The notes: generated from the sequence alone by a model not told the origin. Shown: positions 52,203-64,000, counted from the stretch's first letter. The stretch is 64,000 nucleotides of DNA from Phytopseudomonas punonensis (GCF_900142655.1 NZ_FRBQ01000001.1:1366115-1430114); one strand, 5' to 3'. Program-made: numbers and translations.

Positions 52203-53576
52203 TTAGAAGAAGGTCAGGCCGACCTGGAACAGCCGCTCGACATCGCGAATATGCTTCTTGTCCATCAGGAACAGGATCACGTGGTCGCCGGACTCGATCA
52301 CCGTCACGTCATGGGCGATCAGCACTTCTTCATTGCGAATAATTGCGCCGATGCTGGTGCCGGGTGGTAGGGATATATCCTTGATCGCCTTGCCGACCAC
52401 CTTGCTCGAGCGCGTATCGCCGTGGGCGATCACTTCTAGGGCTTCGGCGGCGCCGCGGCGTAGCGAGTGCACGCTTTCGATATCGCCGCGGCGCACGTGG
52501 GTCAGCAGGCTGCCGATGGTCGCCAGCTGCGGGCTGATGGCGATGTCGATCTCGCCGCCCTGGATCAGGTCGACGTAGGCCGGGTTGTTGATCAGCGTCA
52601 TTACCTTGCGCGCGCCTAGGCGTTTGGCCAGCAGCGAGGACATGATGTTGGCTTCGTCGTCGTTGGTCAGGGCCAGGAAGATGTCGGCATCCTTGATGTT
52701 CTCTTCCACCAACAGGTCGCGATCGGATGAGCTGCCGTGCAGCACGATGGTACTTTCCAGGCTTTCCGAGAGGTAGCGGCAGCGGGCCGGATTCATCTCG
52801 ATGATTTTCACCTGGTAGCGGCTTTCGATGGCCTCGGCGAGGCGCTCGCCAATGTTGCCGCCCCCGGCGATCACCACGCGTTTGTAGCCTTCCTCCAGGC
52901 GGCGCATCTCGCTCATTACCGCGCGGATATCGCCCTTGGCGGCGATGAAGAACACTTCGTCATCGGCTTCGATCACCGTATCGCCCTGGGGCATGATGGC
53001 CCGGTCGCGGCGAAAGATCGCCGCCACCCGGGTATCGACCTTGGGCATGTGCTCGCGCAATTGACGCAGTTGCTGGCCGACCAGCGGCCCGCCGTAGTAG
53101 GCCTTGACTGCCACCAGCTGGGCTTTGCCGTCAGCGAAGTCGATCACCTGCAGGGCGCCGGGGTATTCGATCAGGCGCTTGATATAGTTGGTCACCACCT
53201 GCTCGGGGCTGATCAGCACGTCGATGGGGATGGCTTCGTTGTCGAACAGGCCGCTGCGGGTCAGGTAGGCCGGCTCGCGCACCCGGGCGATCTTGGTCGG
53301 CGTGTGATAGAGGGTATAGGCCACCTGGCAGGCGATCATGTTGACTTCGTCGCTGTTGGTCACCGCCACCAGCATGTCGGCATCGTCGGCGCCGGCTTGG
53401 CGCAGCACGGTCGGGAACGAGCCCTTGCCCTGTACGGTGCGGATGTCCAGGCGATCACTCAGGGCACGCAGACGATCACCGTCGGTGTCCACCACGGTGA
53501 TGTCGTTGGCTTCGCTGGCTAGGTGTTCGGCCAGGGTGCCGCCGACCTGGCCGGCGCCGAGGATGATGATCTTCAT
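52203..53576 (-). CDS. trkA: Trk system potassium transporter regulatory protein TrkA
   Basis: NAD(H)-binding peripheral membrane protein that gates TrkH/TrkG potassium channels. 457 residues with two RCK/TrkA-N domains ([16 protein letters not shown] at the N-terminus, [16 protein letters not shown] in the middle), each followed by a TrkA-C domain. ATG at 53576 overlaps the rsmB stop by 4 bp; the long in-frame extension upstream is rsmB read out of frame. Confidence 0.95.
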   Translation of the reverse strand: MKIIILGAGQVGGTLAEHLASEANDITVVDTDGDRLRALSDRLDIRTVQGKGSFPTVLRQAGADDADMLVAVTNSDEVNMIACQVAYTLYHTPTKIARVREPAYLTRSGLFDNEAIPIDVLISPEQVVTNYIKRLIEYPGALQVIDFADGKAQLVAVKAYYGGPLVGQQLRQLREHMPKVDTRVAAIFRRDRAIMPQGDTVIEADDEVFFIAAKGDIRAVMSEMRRLEEGYKRVVIAGGGNIGERLAEAIESRYQVKIIEMNPARCRYLSESLESTIVLHGSSSDRDLLVEENIKDADIFLALTNDDEANIMSSLLAKRLGARKVMTLINNPAYVDLIQGGEIDIAISPQLATIGSLLTHVRRGDIESVHSLRRGAAEALEVIAHGDTRSSKVVGKAIKDISLPPGTSIGAIIRNEEVLIAHDVTVIESGDHVILFLMDKKHIRDVERLFQVGLTFF

Positions 53577-54889
53577 CGGGTTGCTCCAACGGCTGCGATC
53601 TTGATCAGTTTGGCGTAGTAGAAGCCATCGTGGCCGTCCTGCTGGGCGAGCAGCTGGCGGCCGTGGGGTTGCTTGAGGCCGAACGGGCCAGTGATATCCA
53701 GCTCGCGGGCGCCCGGCGTGCGTTCGAGAAACGCGCCGATGACCTCGGTATTTTCTGTCGGCAATGTCGAACATGTGGCGTAGAGCAGGATGCCGCCAAC
53801 CTCGAGGGCCGACCACATGGCGTCGAGCAGCTCGCCTTGCAGCGTGGCCAGCGCCGGAATGTCATCGGCCTTGCGGGTTAGCTTGATGTCTGGATGGCGG
53901 CGAATCACGCCGGTGGCCGAGCAGGGTGCATCGAGCAGGATGCGCTGGAACGGCTTGCCGTCCCACCAGGCGGCCGTATCGCGGCCATCGGCTGCGATCA
54001 ATTTGGCATCCAGGCCCAGGCGGTCGAGGTTCTCGCGCACGCGCAGCAGGCGCTTGGCTTCCAAGTCCACGGCGACCACTTCGCTCAAGCCCGGCTCGGC
54101 TTCCAGCAAATGGCAGGTCTTGCCGCCGGGCGCTGCGCAGGCGTCGAGCACACGCTGGCCGGGCGCCAGTTGCAGCAGCTCGGCGGCCAGTTGCGCGGCT
54201 TCGTCCTGCACGCTGACGTGGCCCTCGGCGAAGCCTGGCAGCAGCGTCACGTCGCAGGCCTGCAAGAGGCGAATGCCGTCGCGGCTGAAGGTGCAGGGCT
54301 CGGCGTCGAAGCCGACCTGACGCAGTCGCGCCAGATAGTCATCGCGGCTGCCATGGCGGCGGTTGACCCGCAGGATCAGCGGCGGATGGGCATTGTTGGC
54401 GGCGCAAATGGCCTGCCACTGCTCGGGCCAGAAGGCCTTGAGCTGCTTCTGCAGCCAGCGCGGGTGGGCGGTGTGCAGCACCGGGTCGCGGTCCAGTTCG
54501 GCGAGGATGCTGTCGGTGTCGCGCTGGGCATTGCGCAGCACGGCATTGAGCAGGCCCTTGGCTGACGTCTTTTTCAATTTGTCGACGCAGCCGACCGTCT
54601 CGCCGATCGCCGCGTGAGCGGGAATACGGGTGTAGAATAGCTGGTAGAGGCCGACCAGCAGCAGCGCTTCGAGGTCGCGGTCGCCATCCCTGAAGGGCTT
54701 GCGCAGCAGTTTTTCGGCGATCAGCGCCAGGCGCGGTTGCCAGCGGGCGGCGCCAAAGGCCAGATCCTGGGCGAGGCCGCGGTCGCGGGCCTCGACCTTG
54801 TCGAGCAGTGGCGGCAGGCTGGTGCCCAGCGACGCCTTGCCTTCGAGCACCGCCGCCAGGGCGCGAGCTGCTGCCAGCCTGGGGTTCAT
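53573..54889 (-). CDS. rsmB: 16S rRNA m5C967 methyltransferase RsmB
   Basis: 438 residues: N-terminal NusB-like RNA-binding domain ([38 protein letters not shown]), then a SAM methyltransferase with [15 protein letters not shown] and the catalytic-cysteine motif [17 protein letters not shown]. It overlaps fmt and trkA, each by ATGA. Confidence 0.95.
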   Translation of the reverse strand: MNPRLAAARALAAVLEGKASLGTSLPPLLDKVEARDRGLAQDLAFGAARWQPRLALIAEKLLRKPFRDGDRDLEALLLVGLYQLFYTRIPAHAAIGETVGCVDKLKKTSAKGLLNAVLRNAQRDTDSILAELDRDPVLHTAHPRWLQKQLKAFWPEQWQAICAANNAHPPLILRVNRRHGSRDDYLARLRQVGFDAEPCTFSRDGIRLLQACDVTLLPGFAEGHVSVQDEAAQLAAELLQLAPGQRVLDACAAPGGKTCHLLEAEPGLSEVVAVDLEAKRLLRVRENLDRLGLDAKLIAADGRDTAAWWDGKPFQRILLDAPCSATGVIRRHPDIKLTRKADDIPALATLQGELLDAMWSALEVGGILLYATCSTLPTENTEVIGAFLERTPGARELDITGPFGLKQPHGRQLLAQQDGHDGFYYAKLIKIAAVGATR

Positions 54890-55827
54890 GCCAGCACCGT
54901 GCCGACGGCGAACTGCTCGCGGCGGCTGTTGTACAGATCGCTGAAGTTCAGCGCCTTGCCGCCGGGCAATTGCAGGCGGGTGAGCAGCAGGGCGCCAGTG
55001 CCGCAGGCGACGGTCAGGCCGTCCTTGCTGGCGGCGAGAATTTCGCCGGGCTGGCCCTGGCCTTCACCGATACAGCCAGCCAATACCTTGAGCGGCGCGT
55101 CGTTCAGCGTGCTGTGGCAGATCGGCCAGGGATTGAACGCGCGGATCAAGCGCTCCAGATCAATGGCCGGCCGACTCCAGTCGATGCGGGCCTCATCCTT
55201 GTTGAGCTTGTGGGCGTAGCTGGCCTGTGCATCGTCCTGCACTTCGCCCATCAGCGTGCCGCTAGCGAGGCCGGCGATGGCTTCGATTACCGCAGGCGGG
55301 CCTAGCTCGGCGAGGCGGTCGTGCAGGCTACCGCCGGTGTCTTCGGCAGTGATCGGCGTGCGCACCTTGAGCAACATCGGCCCGGTGTCCAGGCCGGCTT
55401 CCATCTGCATCACGGTCACGCCGCTCTCGGCATCACCGGCCTGCACGGCACGCTGGATCGGCGCCGCACCGCGCCAGCGCGGCAGCAGCGAGGCGTGGCT
55501 GTTGATGCAACCGAAGCGCGGGATATCCAGCACCACTTGCGGCAGGATCAAGCCATAGGCGACCACCACCAGCAGATCCGGCTTTAGCGCCGCCAGCTCG
55601 GCTTGCGCTGCGGCATCCTTGAGGCTCGGCGGCTGCATGACGGGAATAGCGTTGTTCAGGGCGAGCTGCTTGACTGGGCTGGGCATCAGCTTCTGACCAC
55701 GGCCCGCCGGGCGATCCGGCTGGGTGTACACCGCGACGATCTGGTGCGGCGTGTCGAGCAGGGCCTTGAGGTGGGCGGCGGCGAATTCCGGGGTGCCGGC
55801 GAATACGATACGCAGAGCTTCGGTCAT
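54886..55827 (-). CDS. fmt: Methionyl-tRNA formyltransferase
   Basis: Formylates initiator Met-tRNA using 10-formyl-tetrahydrofolate. 313 residues from the ATG at 55827 ([24 protein letters not shown]), with the catalytic segment [20 protein letters not shown]. The rsmB start overlaps its stop. A strong terminator hairpin lies only 27 bp upstream of the start, between def and fmt. Confidence 0.95.
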   Translation of the reverse strand: MTEALRIVFAGTPEFAAAHLKALLDTPHQIVAVYTQPDRPAGRGQKLMPSPVKQLALNNAIPVMQPPSLKDAAAQAELAALKPDLLVVVAYGLILPQVVLDIPRFGCINSHASLLPRWRGAAPIQRAVQAGDAESGVTVMQMEAGLDTGPMLLKVRTPITAEDTGGSLHDRLAELGPPAVIEAIAGLASGTLMGEVQDDAQASYAHKLNKDEARIDWSRPAIDLERLIRAFNPWPICHSTLNDAPLKVLAGCIGEGQGQPGEILAASKDGLTVACGTGALLLTRLQLPGGKALNFSDLYNSRREQFAVGTVLA

Positions 55828-55853
55828 GGGATCTCGCTTTGACTGGGTGCTGG

Positions 55854-55885
55854 AAAAAACAAAAGGCTTGCCGCGGCAAGCCTTT
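55854..55885 (-). terminator. Intrinsic terminator between def and fmt
   Basis: AAAGGCTTGCC (55862-55872) and GGCAAGCCTTT (55875-55885) form an 11-bp stem. On the minus strand it is followed by TTGTTTTTT. It lies 14 bp past the def stop. Confidence 0.88.
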
Positions 55886-55898
55886 GTTGGAGGCCCGA

Positions 55899-56405
55899 TC
55901 AGGCCTGCTGGCGGTGCTGCTTTTCCAGCTTCTTCTTGATGCGGTCGCGCTTGAGCGTGGACAGGTAGTCGACGAACAGCTTGCCGTTGAGGTGGTCGCA
56001 CTCGTGCTGGATGCACACGGCGAGCAGGCCCTCGGCGATCATTTCGAACGGCTTGCCGTCACGATCCAGGGCGTTGATCTTCACTTTCTGCGGGCGGTCG
56101 ACGTTCTCGTAGAAGCCGGGCACCGACAGGCAGCCTTCCTGGTACTGATCCATTTCTTCGGTGAGCGATTCGAATTGCGGGTTGATGAAAACCAGCGGCT
56201 CGCTCTTGTCTTCCGACAGGTCCATCACCACTACGCGCTTGTGCACATTCACCTGGGTAGCGGCGAGGCCGATCCCGGGGGCGTCGTACATGGTTTCGAA
56301 CATGTCGTCGATCAGCTGACGCAAAGCGTCATCGACCACGTCCACCGGCTTGGCGATGGTCCGCAGGCGCGGATCGGGAAATTCGAGAATGTTTAAAATC
56401 GCCAT
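55899..56405 (-). CDS. def: Peptide deformylase
   Basis: Removes the N-terminal formyl group from nascent proteins. 168 residues with all three motifs: GIGLAATQ (44-51), EGCLS (90-94, metal ligand C92) and HECDH (134-138). ATG at 56405 ([15 protein letters not shown]); the longer in-frame reading is not family-like. Divergent from the LysM gene. Confidence 0.96.
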   Translation of the reverse strand: MAILNILEFPDPRLRTIAKPVDVVDDALRQLIDDMFETMYDAPGIGLAATQVNVHKRVVVMDLSEDKSEPLVFINPQFESLTEEMDQYQEGCLSVPGFYENVDRPQKVKINALDRDGKPFEMIAEGLLAVCIQHECDHLNGKLFVDYLSTLKRDRIKKKLEKQHRQQA

Positions 56406-56557
56406 AATACGTTTGTGATGCACTTGTGGAATAAATTCAAAATCCGCTGCTAAGATGACGACAGTATTCAAAAACGGCGTCAAGCCGCGGATTTACTGGG
56501 CTCTGTCGCAGCGCTAGGGCGCTTCACGCGAAGGCACATCATAAAGGGATTCACCGC

Positions 56558-57583
56558 ATGAGGAAATCACTACTCGCCCTGCTGCTGGTCGCGGCGAGCG
56601 GCCTGGCGCTTGCCGAGGTGCAGCTCAAGGAAGGCCACCCCGACCGTTACACGGTCGTGAAGGGCGATACCCTCTGGGATATTTCCGGCAAGTTCCTGCG
56701 TCAGCCCTGGAAATGGCCGGAAATCTGGCACGCCAATCCCCAGGTACAGAACCCTCATCTGATCTATCCCGGCGATGTGCTGAGCCTGGTCTATATCGAT
56801 GGCCAGCCGCGCCTGGTGCTGGGCCGCGGCGATTCGCGCGGCACCATCAAGCTGTCGCCGAAGGTGCGCAGCACGCCGATGGCCGAAGCCATTCCGACCA
56901 TTCCGCTGGAGGCGATCAACAGCTTCCTGCTGAAGAACCGCATCGTCGATTCTCCGGAAGCATTCCAGGGCGCGCCTTATATCGTGGCCGGCAATGCCGA
57001 GCGCGTAGTCAGCGGCGCGGGCGATCGTGTCTACGCTCGCGGCAGTTTCGATCCGAACGCTCCGGTGTACGGCATCTTCCGTCAGGGCAAGACTTACACC
57101 GACCCGGATACCAAGGAATTCCTCGGCATCAACGCTGACGACATCGGCGGTGGCGAAATCGTCGCCGAGGAGGAGGGCGTTGGTACCCTCAACCTGACCC
57201 GCACCACTCAGGAAGTGCGCAACGGCGACCGCTTGTTCCCCACCGAAGAGCGCGCGATCAACTCCTCCTTCATGCCGAGCGAACCGAAGACCGAGATCAA
57301 GGGCCTGATCCTCGATGTTCCGCGTGGCGTCAGCCAGATCGGTCAGTTCGACGTGGTTACCCTGAACAAGGGCGCTCGTGACGGCCTGGAGATCGGCAAC
57401 GTGCTGGCGGTCTACAAGACCGGCGAAACCGTACGCGACCGGGTTACCGGTGAGTCGGTGAAGATTCCGGACGAACGCGCCGGCCTGCTGATGGTGTTCC
57501 GCACGTACGACAAGCTCAGCTACGGCATGATCCTCAACGCCACGCGGCAGTTGGCGGTAATGGACAAGGTACGCAATCCGTAA
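56558..57583 (+). CDS. LysM-domain secreted protein
   Basis: 341 residues with a signal peptide (MRKSLLALLLVAASGLALAE) and one LysM domain at about 30-80 (YTVVKGDTLWDISGKFLRQPWKWPEIWHANPQVQNPHLIYPGDVL), expected to bind peptidoglycan. The rest is beta-rich with no enzyme motif I recognise. It is the usual neighbour of def and dprA in pseudomonads. Probably periplasmic or wall-associated. Confidence 0.9.
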   Translation: MRKSLLALLLVAASGLALAEVQLKEGHPDRYTVVKGDTLWDISGKFLRQPWKWPEIWHANPQVQNPHLIYPGDVLSLVYIDGQPRLVLGRGDSRGTIKLSPKVRSTPMAEAIPTIPLEAINSFLLKNRIVDSPEAFQGAPYIVAGNAERVVSGAGDRVYARGSFDPNAPVYGIFRQGKTYTDPDTKEFLGINADDIGGGEIVAEEEGVGTLNLTRTTQEVRNGDRLFPTEERAINSSFMPSEPKTEIKGLILDVPRGVSQIGQFDVVTLNKGARDGLEIGNVLAVYKTGETVRDRVTGESVKIPDERAGLLMVFRTYDKLSYGMILNATRQLAVMDKVRNP

Positions 57584-57588
57584 CACCT

Positions 57589-57614
57589 ACAAGCCCCGCC
57601 GATGCGGGGCTTGT
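57589..57614 (+). terminator. Hairpin after the LysM gene
   Basis: ACAAGCCCCGC and GCGGGGCTTGT form an 11-bp stem with a 4-nt loop. It is followed only by GCTATT, so it is a weak intrinsic terminator or an mRNA-end stabiliser. Confidence 0.65.
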
Positions 57615-57651
57615 GCTATTCGATAAGGCTCATGATCAAGGATGATCCGCC

Positions 57652-58752
57652 ATGTCGACCTCCCATTCCCCCGCCGAACTCGAAGCCCGCCTGCGTCTGC
57701 ATTGTCTGCCGGAGTTGGGGCCGAAGCGTTTCCGTAAATTGCTCAGCGCCTTCGATAGCGCTTCGGCTGCTCTGAGTGCGCCCGCTGGCGCCTGGCGCTC
57801 GCTCGGTTTGCCGCTTGCTTGCAGTGAAGCGCGGCGCAGTCCTGAAATACGTGAACGGGCACGGCTGGCCCTCGAATGGTTGCAGGCGCCCGGCCAGCAA
57901 CTGGTGATGTGGGACGAGCCGATTTACCCCGGCTTGCTCGCAGAGATTCCCGATGCGCCGCCACTGCTATTCGTGGCGGGTGACCCGACGCTTCTCGAGC
58001 GCCCGCAGTTGGCCATGGTCGGCAGCCGCCGTGCTTCCAAGCCGGGCCTGGATACCGCACACAGCTTTGCCCGCAGCCTGGCGCGTGGAGGCTTCGTGAT
58101 CACCAGTGGGCTGGCCCTCGGTATCGACGGGGCTGCGCATCAGGGCGCTTTGGACGCCGATGGGCATACCGTGGCGGTGCTCGGTACTGGACTGCAGTGC
58201 TTGTACCCGGCGCGTCACAAGCGCTTGGCGCAAGACATCGTCGAGCGCGGCGGAGCTTTGGTGTCGGAATTGCCACTGGACAGCCCGCCCCAGGCCAGCA
58301 ACTTTCCCCGGCGCAATCGAATCATTTCGGGTCTCTCATTGGGCGTGTTGGTGGTCGAAGCCAGCCCGTCGAGTGGCTCGCTGATCACCGCACGCCTAGC
58401 CGCCGAGCAGGGCCGTGAGGTGTATGCGATTCCTGGCTCCATTCATCATCCTGGGGCCAAGGGCTGCCATCAGTTGATTCGCGATGGCGCCACGCTGGTG
58501 GAGAGCATTGAGCATATTCTCGAGGCCCTGCGTGGCTGGCAGCAGGCGCCTCTTGCCGAGCAGGCGAGTGCGCCGCAGCCTGGCGCTACCCATCCATTGC
58601 TGGCGCTGTTGTACGCCGCGCCGCACAGCAGCGAAGCCCTAGCTCACGCCGCTGGCTGGCCACTGCCCGAGGTATTGGCGGCGTTGACCGAGTTGGAGCT
58701 GGACGGCCTGGTCGTCTGCGAAGCCGGGCTTTGGGTGGGCCGCAAGCCGTAA
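57652..58752 (+). CDS. dprA: DNA processing protein DprA
   Basis: Loads RecA on incoming single-stranded DNA during natural transformation. 366 residues: N-terminal helical domain, the Rossmann-like core ([74 protein letters not shown]) and a C-terminal winged helix (about 300-360). Pairs with tsaC downstream. Confidence 0.94.
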   Translation: MSTSHSPAELEARLRLHCLPELGPKRFRKLLSAFDSASAALSAPAGAWRSLGLPLACSEARRSPEIRERARLALEWLQAPGQQLVMWDEPIYPGLLAEIPDAPPLLFVAGDPTLLERPQLAMVGSRRASKPGLDTAHSFARSLARGGFVITSGLALGIDGAAHQGALDADGHTVAVLGTGLQCLYPARHKRLAQDIVERGGALVSELPLDSPPQASNFPRRNRIISGLSLGVLVVEASPSSGSLITARLAAEQGREVYAIPGSIHHPGAKGCHQLIRDGATLVESIEHILEALRGWQQAPLAEQASAPQPGATHPLLALLYAAPHSSEALAHAAGWPLPEVLAALTELELDGLVVCEAGLWVGRKP

Positions 58753-58787
58753 TACACTGCGGCCAGTGTTTTTCGGCGGAGGTGGGC

Positions 58788-59345
58788 ATGGTTACCAGTT
58801 GGCAGGTTCAGCAGGCCGCGCGGGTGGTACGTGCCGGTGGTGTGATCGCCTATCCGACCGAGGCGGTCTGGGGCCTGGGTTGCGATCCATGGGATGAAAT
58901 GGCCGTCGACCGCCTGCTGGCACTCAAGGAGCGGCCCATGCACAAAGGGCTGATTCTGGTCGCCGACACCATTCTCCAGTTCGACTTCCTGCTCGAAGAC
59001 CTGCCCGAGATCTGGCAGGACCGCCTGGCCAGCACCTGGCCTGGCCCGAATACCTGGCTGGTGCCGCATCAGGATCGTCTGCCGCAGTGGATTACCGGCG
59101 AGCACGACAGCGTGGCGCTGCGGGTCAGCGATCACCCTCGGGTGCGTGAACTCTGTGCGCTGACGGGACCGTTGGTGTCGACTTCGGCCAACCCTGCCGG
59201 TCGACCGTCTGCGAAGTCTCGACTACGTGTTGAGCAGTATTTCCCAAGGCAATTGGATGCGGTGCTGGGCGGCGCTCTGGGCGGGCGGCGTAATCCGAGC
59301 GTGATAAGGGATCTGGTGACTGGTGATGTGCGGCGGCCGGCGTGA
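58788..59345 (+). CDS. tsaC: L-threonylcarbamoyladenylate synthase TsaC
   Basis: Makes threonylcarbamoyl-AMP for t6A modification of ANN-decoding tRNAs. 185 residues with the Sua5/YrdC/YciO motifs [30 protein letters not shown] and [16 protein letters not shown] at 58788 follows GGAGGTGG. Lies 35 bp after dprA. Confidence 0.94.
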   Translation: MVTSWQVQQAARVVRAGGVIAYPTEAVWGLGCDPWDEMAVDRLLALKERPMHKGLILVADTILQFDFLLEDLPEIWQDRLASTWPGPNTWLVPHQDRLPQWITGEHDSVALRVSDHPRVRELCALTGPLVSTSANPAGRPSAKSRLRVEQYFPRQLDAVLGGALGGRRNPSVIRDLVTGDVRRPA

Positions 59346-59379
59346 TGCTTGATGGCAAAAGCAGCCACTCGGCGGTTGC

Positions 59380-59410
59380 GTAGGAGCGGCTTTAGCCGCG
59401 AGCTCTTTAC
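59380..59410. repeat. Single REP-like palindrome
   Basis: GTAGGAGCGGCTTTAGCCGC begins at 59380 and is followed by GAGCTCTTTAC. It is of the same family as 1517-1584 (which also has GAGCTCTTTA after the hairpin) and 48437-48504. Confidence 0.65.
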
Positions 59411-59488
59411 GCCTCACATGCGATGCGTGAGCTATGGTTTGCCAGCATTATCGCGTTGCTCATACGTCCGGTTCCGCTCTGACGAGCG

Positions 59489-59519
59489 GGTTTCTTTTGG
59501 CATCGCCCCAAAAGAAACC
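59489..59519. other. Perfect 12-bp-stem hairpin
   Basis: GGTTTCTTTTGG and CCAAAAGAAACC are exact complements around CATCGCC. No U-rich tail follows on the plus strand beyond AAAAGG. It may be the core of a repeated extragenic element. Confidence 0.75.
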
Positions 59520-59913
59520 AAAAGGTCTAGCCCCGACATACGGCCCCAGCTTCGCTGGGGTTCCCTCACTCCATCATTGCTCCGAGGGCACGCCGCGAAG
59601 GGCCATCCCTGGCCCATCGCGGCTCTCGCGGCATCCATGCCGCTCAACCCTCTCCACAACGATTCCGTTCGGCTTCCTGAAGGGGCGATTGGTGTCGCCT
59701 GCTAATTTTTTGGCATGAAAAGCACCAAAAAGGCAAAGTGGCCGAAGGGCCGCACCCGCCACCTGCCGGCCGATAGAGGCAAATCTCTACAAAACGAAAG
59801 CAACCGTAGGGTGGATCCCGCTTCACCGATCCACCATTGCAACGTATTGGCCCTAAAAATCCCGCCGCCTTTCGCGCTAGGTAAACACGAAAGGCAGCGG
59901 ATAGGGCCCCGGC

Positions 59914-61987
<2,074 letters not shown>

Positions 61988-61992
61988 AGCGC

Positions 61993-62019
61993 GGCGGCAA
62001 AAGCTTCAGGCTTGCCGCC
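61993..62019 (+). terminator. Possible terminator after hemF
   Basis: GGCGGCAA and TTGCCGCC pair around an 11-nt loop and are followed by TTTGGCTTTT. It ends 27 bp before aroE, so aroE may depend on read-through. Confidence 0.55.
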
Positions 62020-62045
62020 TTTGGCTTTTACGCGCGGAAATGTTC

Positions 62046-62870
62046 ATGGATCGCTACGGTGTATTCGGCAACCCCATCGGTCACAGCAAGTCGCCGCTGA
62101 TCCACCGGCTGTTCGCTGAACAGACTGGCCAGCAGCTGAGCTACGAAGCGCTGCTGGCGCCGCTGGACGATTTCGACGGTTATGCTCGCGCCTTCTTCGC
62201 CGAAGGCCTCGGCGGTAACGTCACAGTGCCGTTCAAGGAGCAGGCCTTCGCACTGGCCGACAGCCTCACCGAGCGCGCCCGCCGCGCCGGTGCGGTGAAT
62301 ACCCTGAAAAAACTCGACGACGGCAGCCTGCTCGGTGACAACACGGACGGCGCCGGCCTGGTGCGTGATCTGACCGTGAATGCCGGCATCGAGCTGCGTG
62401 GCAAGCGCATCCTGCTGCTTGGCGCCGGTGGCGCGGTGCGCGGCATTCTCGAACCCTTCCTGGCTCAGCAACCGCAAGCCCTGGTGATCGCCAACCGCAC
62501 CGTGGACAAGGCCGAGAGGCTGGCCCGCCAGTTCGCCGACCTCGGCCCGGTGGTGGCCAGCGGTTTCGACTGGATCGACGCGCCGGTGGACCTGATCATC
62601 AACGGCACTTCGGCCAGCCTGGCCGGCGAGCTGCCGCCTATTGCCGCCAGCCTCATCCAGCCCGGTCACACCAGCTGCTACGACATGATGTACGGCGCCG
62701 GCCCCACGGCGTTCAACCGCTGGGCGGCAGAGCAGGGAGCTGCGCGGACCCTCGATGGTCTTGGCATGCTGGTCGAGCAGGCGGTGGAAGCCTTCCATCT
62801 GTGGCGTGGCGAACGCCCTGACAGCGCGCCGGTGCTCGCCGAACTGCGCCGGCAACTGGCAGCCGGCTGA
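62046..62870 (+). CDS. aroE: Shikimate dehydrogenase (NADP+)
   Basis: Reduces 3-dehydroshikimate in aromatic amino-acid synthesis. 274 residues with substrate-site [12 protein letters not shown], the catalytic lysine in [24 protein letters not shown], and the NADP motif [11 protein letters not shown] followed by NRT. I prefer the ATG at 62046 ([10 protein letters not shown]); another ATG lies two codons upstream at 62040. Confidence 0.95.
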   Translation: MDRYGVFGNPIGHSKSPLIHRLFAEQTGQQLSYEALLAPLDDFDGYARAFFAEGLGGNVTVPFKEQAFALADSLTERARRAGAVNTLKKLDDGSLLGDNTDGAGLVRDLTVNAGIELRGKRILLLGAGGAVRGILEPFLAQQPQALVIANRTVDKAERLARQFADLGPVVASGFDWIDAPVDLIINGTSASLAGELPPIAASLIQPGHTSCYDMMYGAGPTAFNRWAAEQGAARTLDGLGMLVEQAVEAFHLWRGERPDSAPVLAELRRQLAAG

Positions 62871-62948
62871 TCTCGCCTGCAGGGCTGTGCCGAATTCGTC
62901 ATCGCCGTGGAGTAAAGCGATCAAGCCAATAGGTCGCCACGCCAGTGT

Positions 62949-62977
62949 ATAAGGTCGGCATCCGCCACTGACCTTAT
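62949..62977. promoter_or_regulatory. Inverted repeat upstream of the Ldh2-family gene
   Basis: ATAAGGTC (62949-62956) and GACCTTAT (62970-62977) are exact complements 13 bp apart, 18 bp before the ATG. It could be an operator or an RNA hairpin near the Shine-Dalgarno AGGAG. Confidence 0.45.
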
Positions 62978-62995
62978 CGCCGCCACAGGAGCCCC

Positions 62996-64000
62996 ATGAT
63001 GATTCGACTGACCCTGGACGAAGCCCGCAATTTGTCCCTGTCCATCCTGCGCCATGCCGGTTTCAGCGAAGCGCAGGCCCAAGCGGTGACCGTCACCGTG
63101 GTAGCCGGCGAGCGCGATGGCTGCGCCTCCCATGGGCTGTACCGCGTGTTGGGCTGCGTCGGTTCGCTGAAGGCCGGCAAGGTGGTCGCCGACGCCGAGC
63201 CCGAGGTGATCGACCAGGCGCCGTCGATCGTGCGTGTGGATGCCCGTGGCGGCTTCTCGCAACTGGCCTTTCAGGCGGGGTTGCCGGTACTGGCCGACAA
63301 GGCCAGGGCCAACGGCATCGCGGCCCTGGCGATCAACCGCTGTGTGCACTTTTCCGCATTGTGGGTGGAGATCGAACAGCTCACCGCGCTCGGTCTCGTC
63401 GCCCTGGCCTGCAACCCTAGCCATGCCTGGGTGGCGCCGGCCGGCGGCAGCAAACCGATCTTCGGCACCAACCCCATCGCCTTCGGCTGGCCGCGTGCCG
63501 GCAAGCATCCGTTCATCTTCGACTTCGCCACCAGCGCCATCGCCCGTGGTGACATCGAGCTGCACCGCCGCGCCGGCAAGCCGATTCCCGAAGGCTGGGG
63601 CATCGATGCCAGCGGCCAGCCCAGCACCAGTGCCGAAGCGGTGATGAACGGCGCCATGCTGACCTTTGGTGGACACAAGGGCTCGGCGCTGGCGGCCATG
63701 GTGGAGTTGATCGCCGGGCCGCTGATCGGCGACCTGACCAGTGCCGAGTCGCTGGCCTACGACGCTGGCAGCAAGTCGTCGCCGTACCACGGCGAGCTGA
63801 TCATCGTCCTCGACCCGCAACGCTTTCTTGGCGCCGCGGCCGACGAGCACCTGGCGCGGGCGGAGGCGCTGTTTGACGGCATCGAAGGGCAGGGCGCGCG
63901 GCTGCCTTCGCAGCGCCGCTACGACGCCCGTGAGCGCAGCCTTGTCGACGGCGTGCAGATTCCCCAGGCGCTCTACGACGACCTCAAGGCACTGCTCAGT
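62996..64000 (+). CDS. Ldh2/malate dehydrogenase-2 family oxidoreductase (3' end cut by window)
   Basis: The 335 codons in the window begin MMIRLTLDEARNLSLSILRHAG and stay open to the edge; the C-terminus (YDARERSLVDGVQIPQALYDDLKALLS) looks almost complete. Conserved parts are ERDGCASHGLYR, the active-site region RCVHFSALWVEIE, FGTNPIAFGWP and FGGHKGSALAAMVELIAG. This group includes delta-1-piperideine-2-carboxylate/pyrroline-2-carboxylate reductases (DpkA type) as well as malate and ureidoglycolate dehydrogenases; the His-Phe-x-Ala-Leu-Trp pattern favours the DpkA side. NAD(P)H-dependent. Two ATGs in tandem (62996, 62999) follow AGGAG. Confidence 0.85.
   Translation, partial: MMIRLTLDEARNLSLSILRHAGFSEAQAQAVTVTVVAGERDGCASHGLYRVLGCVGSLKAGKVVADAEPEVIDQAPSIVRVDARGGFSQLAFQAGLPVLADKARANGIAALAINRCVHFSALWVEIEQLTALGLVALACNPSHAWVAPAGGSKPIFGTNPIAFGWPRAGKHPFIFDFATSAIARGDIELHRRAGKPIPEGWGIDASGQPSTSAEAVMNGAMLTFGGHKGSALAAMVELIAGPLIGDLTSAESLAYDAGSKSSPYHGELIIVLDPQRFLGAAADEHLARAEALFDGIEGQGARLPSQRRYDARERSLVDGVQIPQALYDDLKALLS

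Larger units (their letters stand above)
59346..59913. other. Repeat-rich non-coding gap between tsaC and qor
   Basis: Short open frames occur on both strands but none looks like a known protein or has consistent codon use. Instead the stretch contains a REP-like unit (59380-59410), the hairpin at 59489-59519, CCCCAGC/GCTGGGG at 59544-59560, and GGTGGATC/GATCCACC at 59810-59835. It looks like a mosaic of extragenic repeats. Confidence 0.7.

Overview
The window is a Pseudomonas-type chromosome segment spanning the replication origin. This follows from gene order and protein content: glmS-glmR-glmU, the atpIBEFHAGDC operon, parAB, rsmG-mnmG, mnmE, yidC-yidD-rnpA-rpmH, oriC, dnaA-dnaN-recF-gyrB, then the plsC(LptA type)-gmhB-glyS-glyQ block and the tag-lpxL-pilZ-trkA-rsmB-fmt-def-dprA-tsaC-qor-hemF-aroE series that sits near position zero of pseudomonad chromosomes. 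No species can be assigned from the sequence alone. I saw no rRNA, tRNA, CRISPR array, prophage or complete insertion sequence.

Layout. 1-489 is an AT-rich, DnaA-box-rich stretch that ends in two overlapping palindromes before a ParD-like antitoxin gene translationally coupled to a second-type methionine aminopeptidase (490-1463). From 1673 to 23235 every gene is on the minus strand: amino-sugar/cell-wall precursor genes (glmS, glmR, glmU), the F1Fo ATP synthase operon with a recognisable promoter, chromosome partition genes parAB, tRNA-modification genes mnmG and mnmE, rsmG, and the yidC-yidD-rnpA-rpmH ribosome/membrane-insertion cluster. The rpmH-dnaA gap (23236-23757) carries at least three perfect DnaA boxes, and dnaA, dnaN, recF and gyrB run rightwards from it. 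The strand switch at this gap fits bidirectional replication from here. Two ParB-binding parS sites lie in and at the end of recF. A shorter, syntenic copy of the origin module lies upstream of mnmG.

Right of gyrB, 30149-36042 is a minus-strand cluster of six genes resembling E. coli ynbABCD plus an acyltransferase and a small membrane protein. Together they look like a dedicated, uncharacterised phospholipid pathway. It is followed by plsC, gmhB, glyS and glyQ (minus), a three-gene PepSY/DUF3649/DUF3325 inner-membrane operon of the kind linked to iron-siderophore uptake (41103-43842), then tag, a PNPOx-fold protein, lpxL, a PilZ protein, an orphan choline-type binding protein, a NlpC/P60 hydrolase, and the deazaguanine transporter yhhQ preceded by a preQ1-I riboswitch candidate.

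The last part (49395-64000) holds a divergent MFS/LysR pair, a TPR protein, the trkA-rsmB-fmt-def run (minus), a LysM protein, dprA, tsaC, qor, hemF, aroE and an Ldh2-family reductase running off the window edge. Intergenic spaces contain REP/REPIN-like hairpins, two related about 140-bp structured repeats with different but self-complementary ends, and a 568-bp non-coding repeat-rich gap before qor. Functionally the window is dominated by housekeeping: replication initiation and partition, ATP synthesis, translation and tRNA modification, and envelope precursor synthesis. The less understood parts are the ParD-Map pair, the Ynb-like lipid cluster, the PepSY operon and the duplicated origin module.
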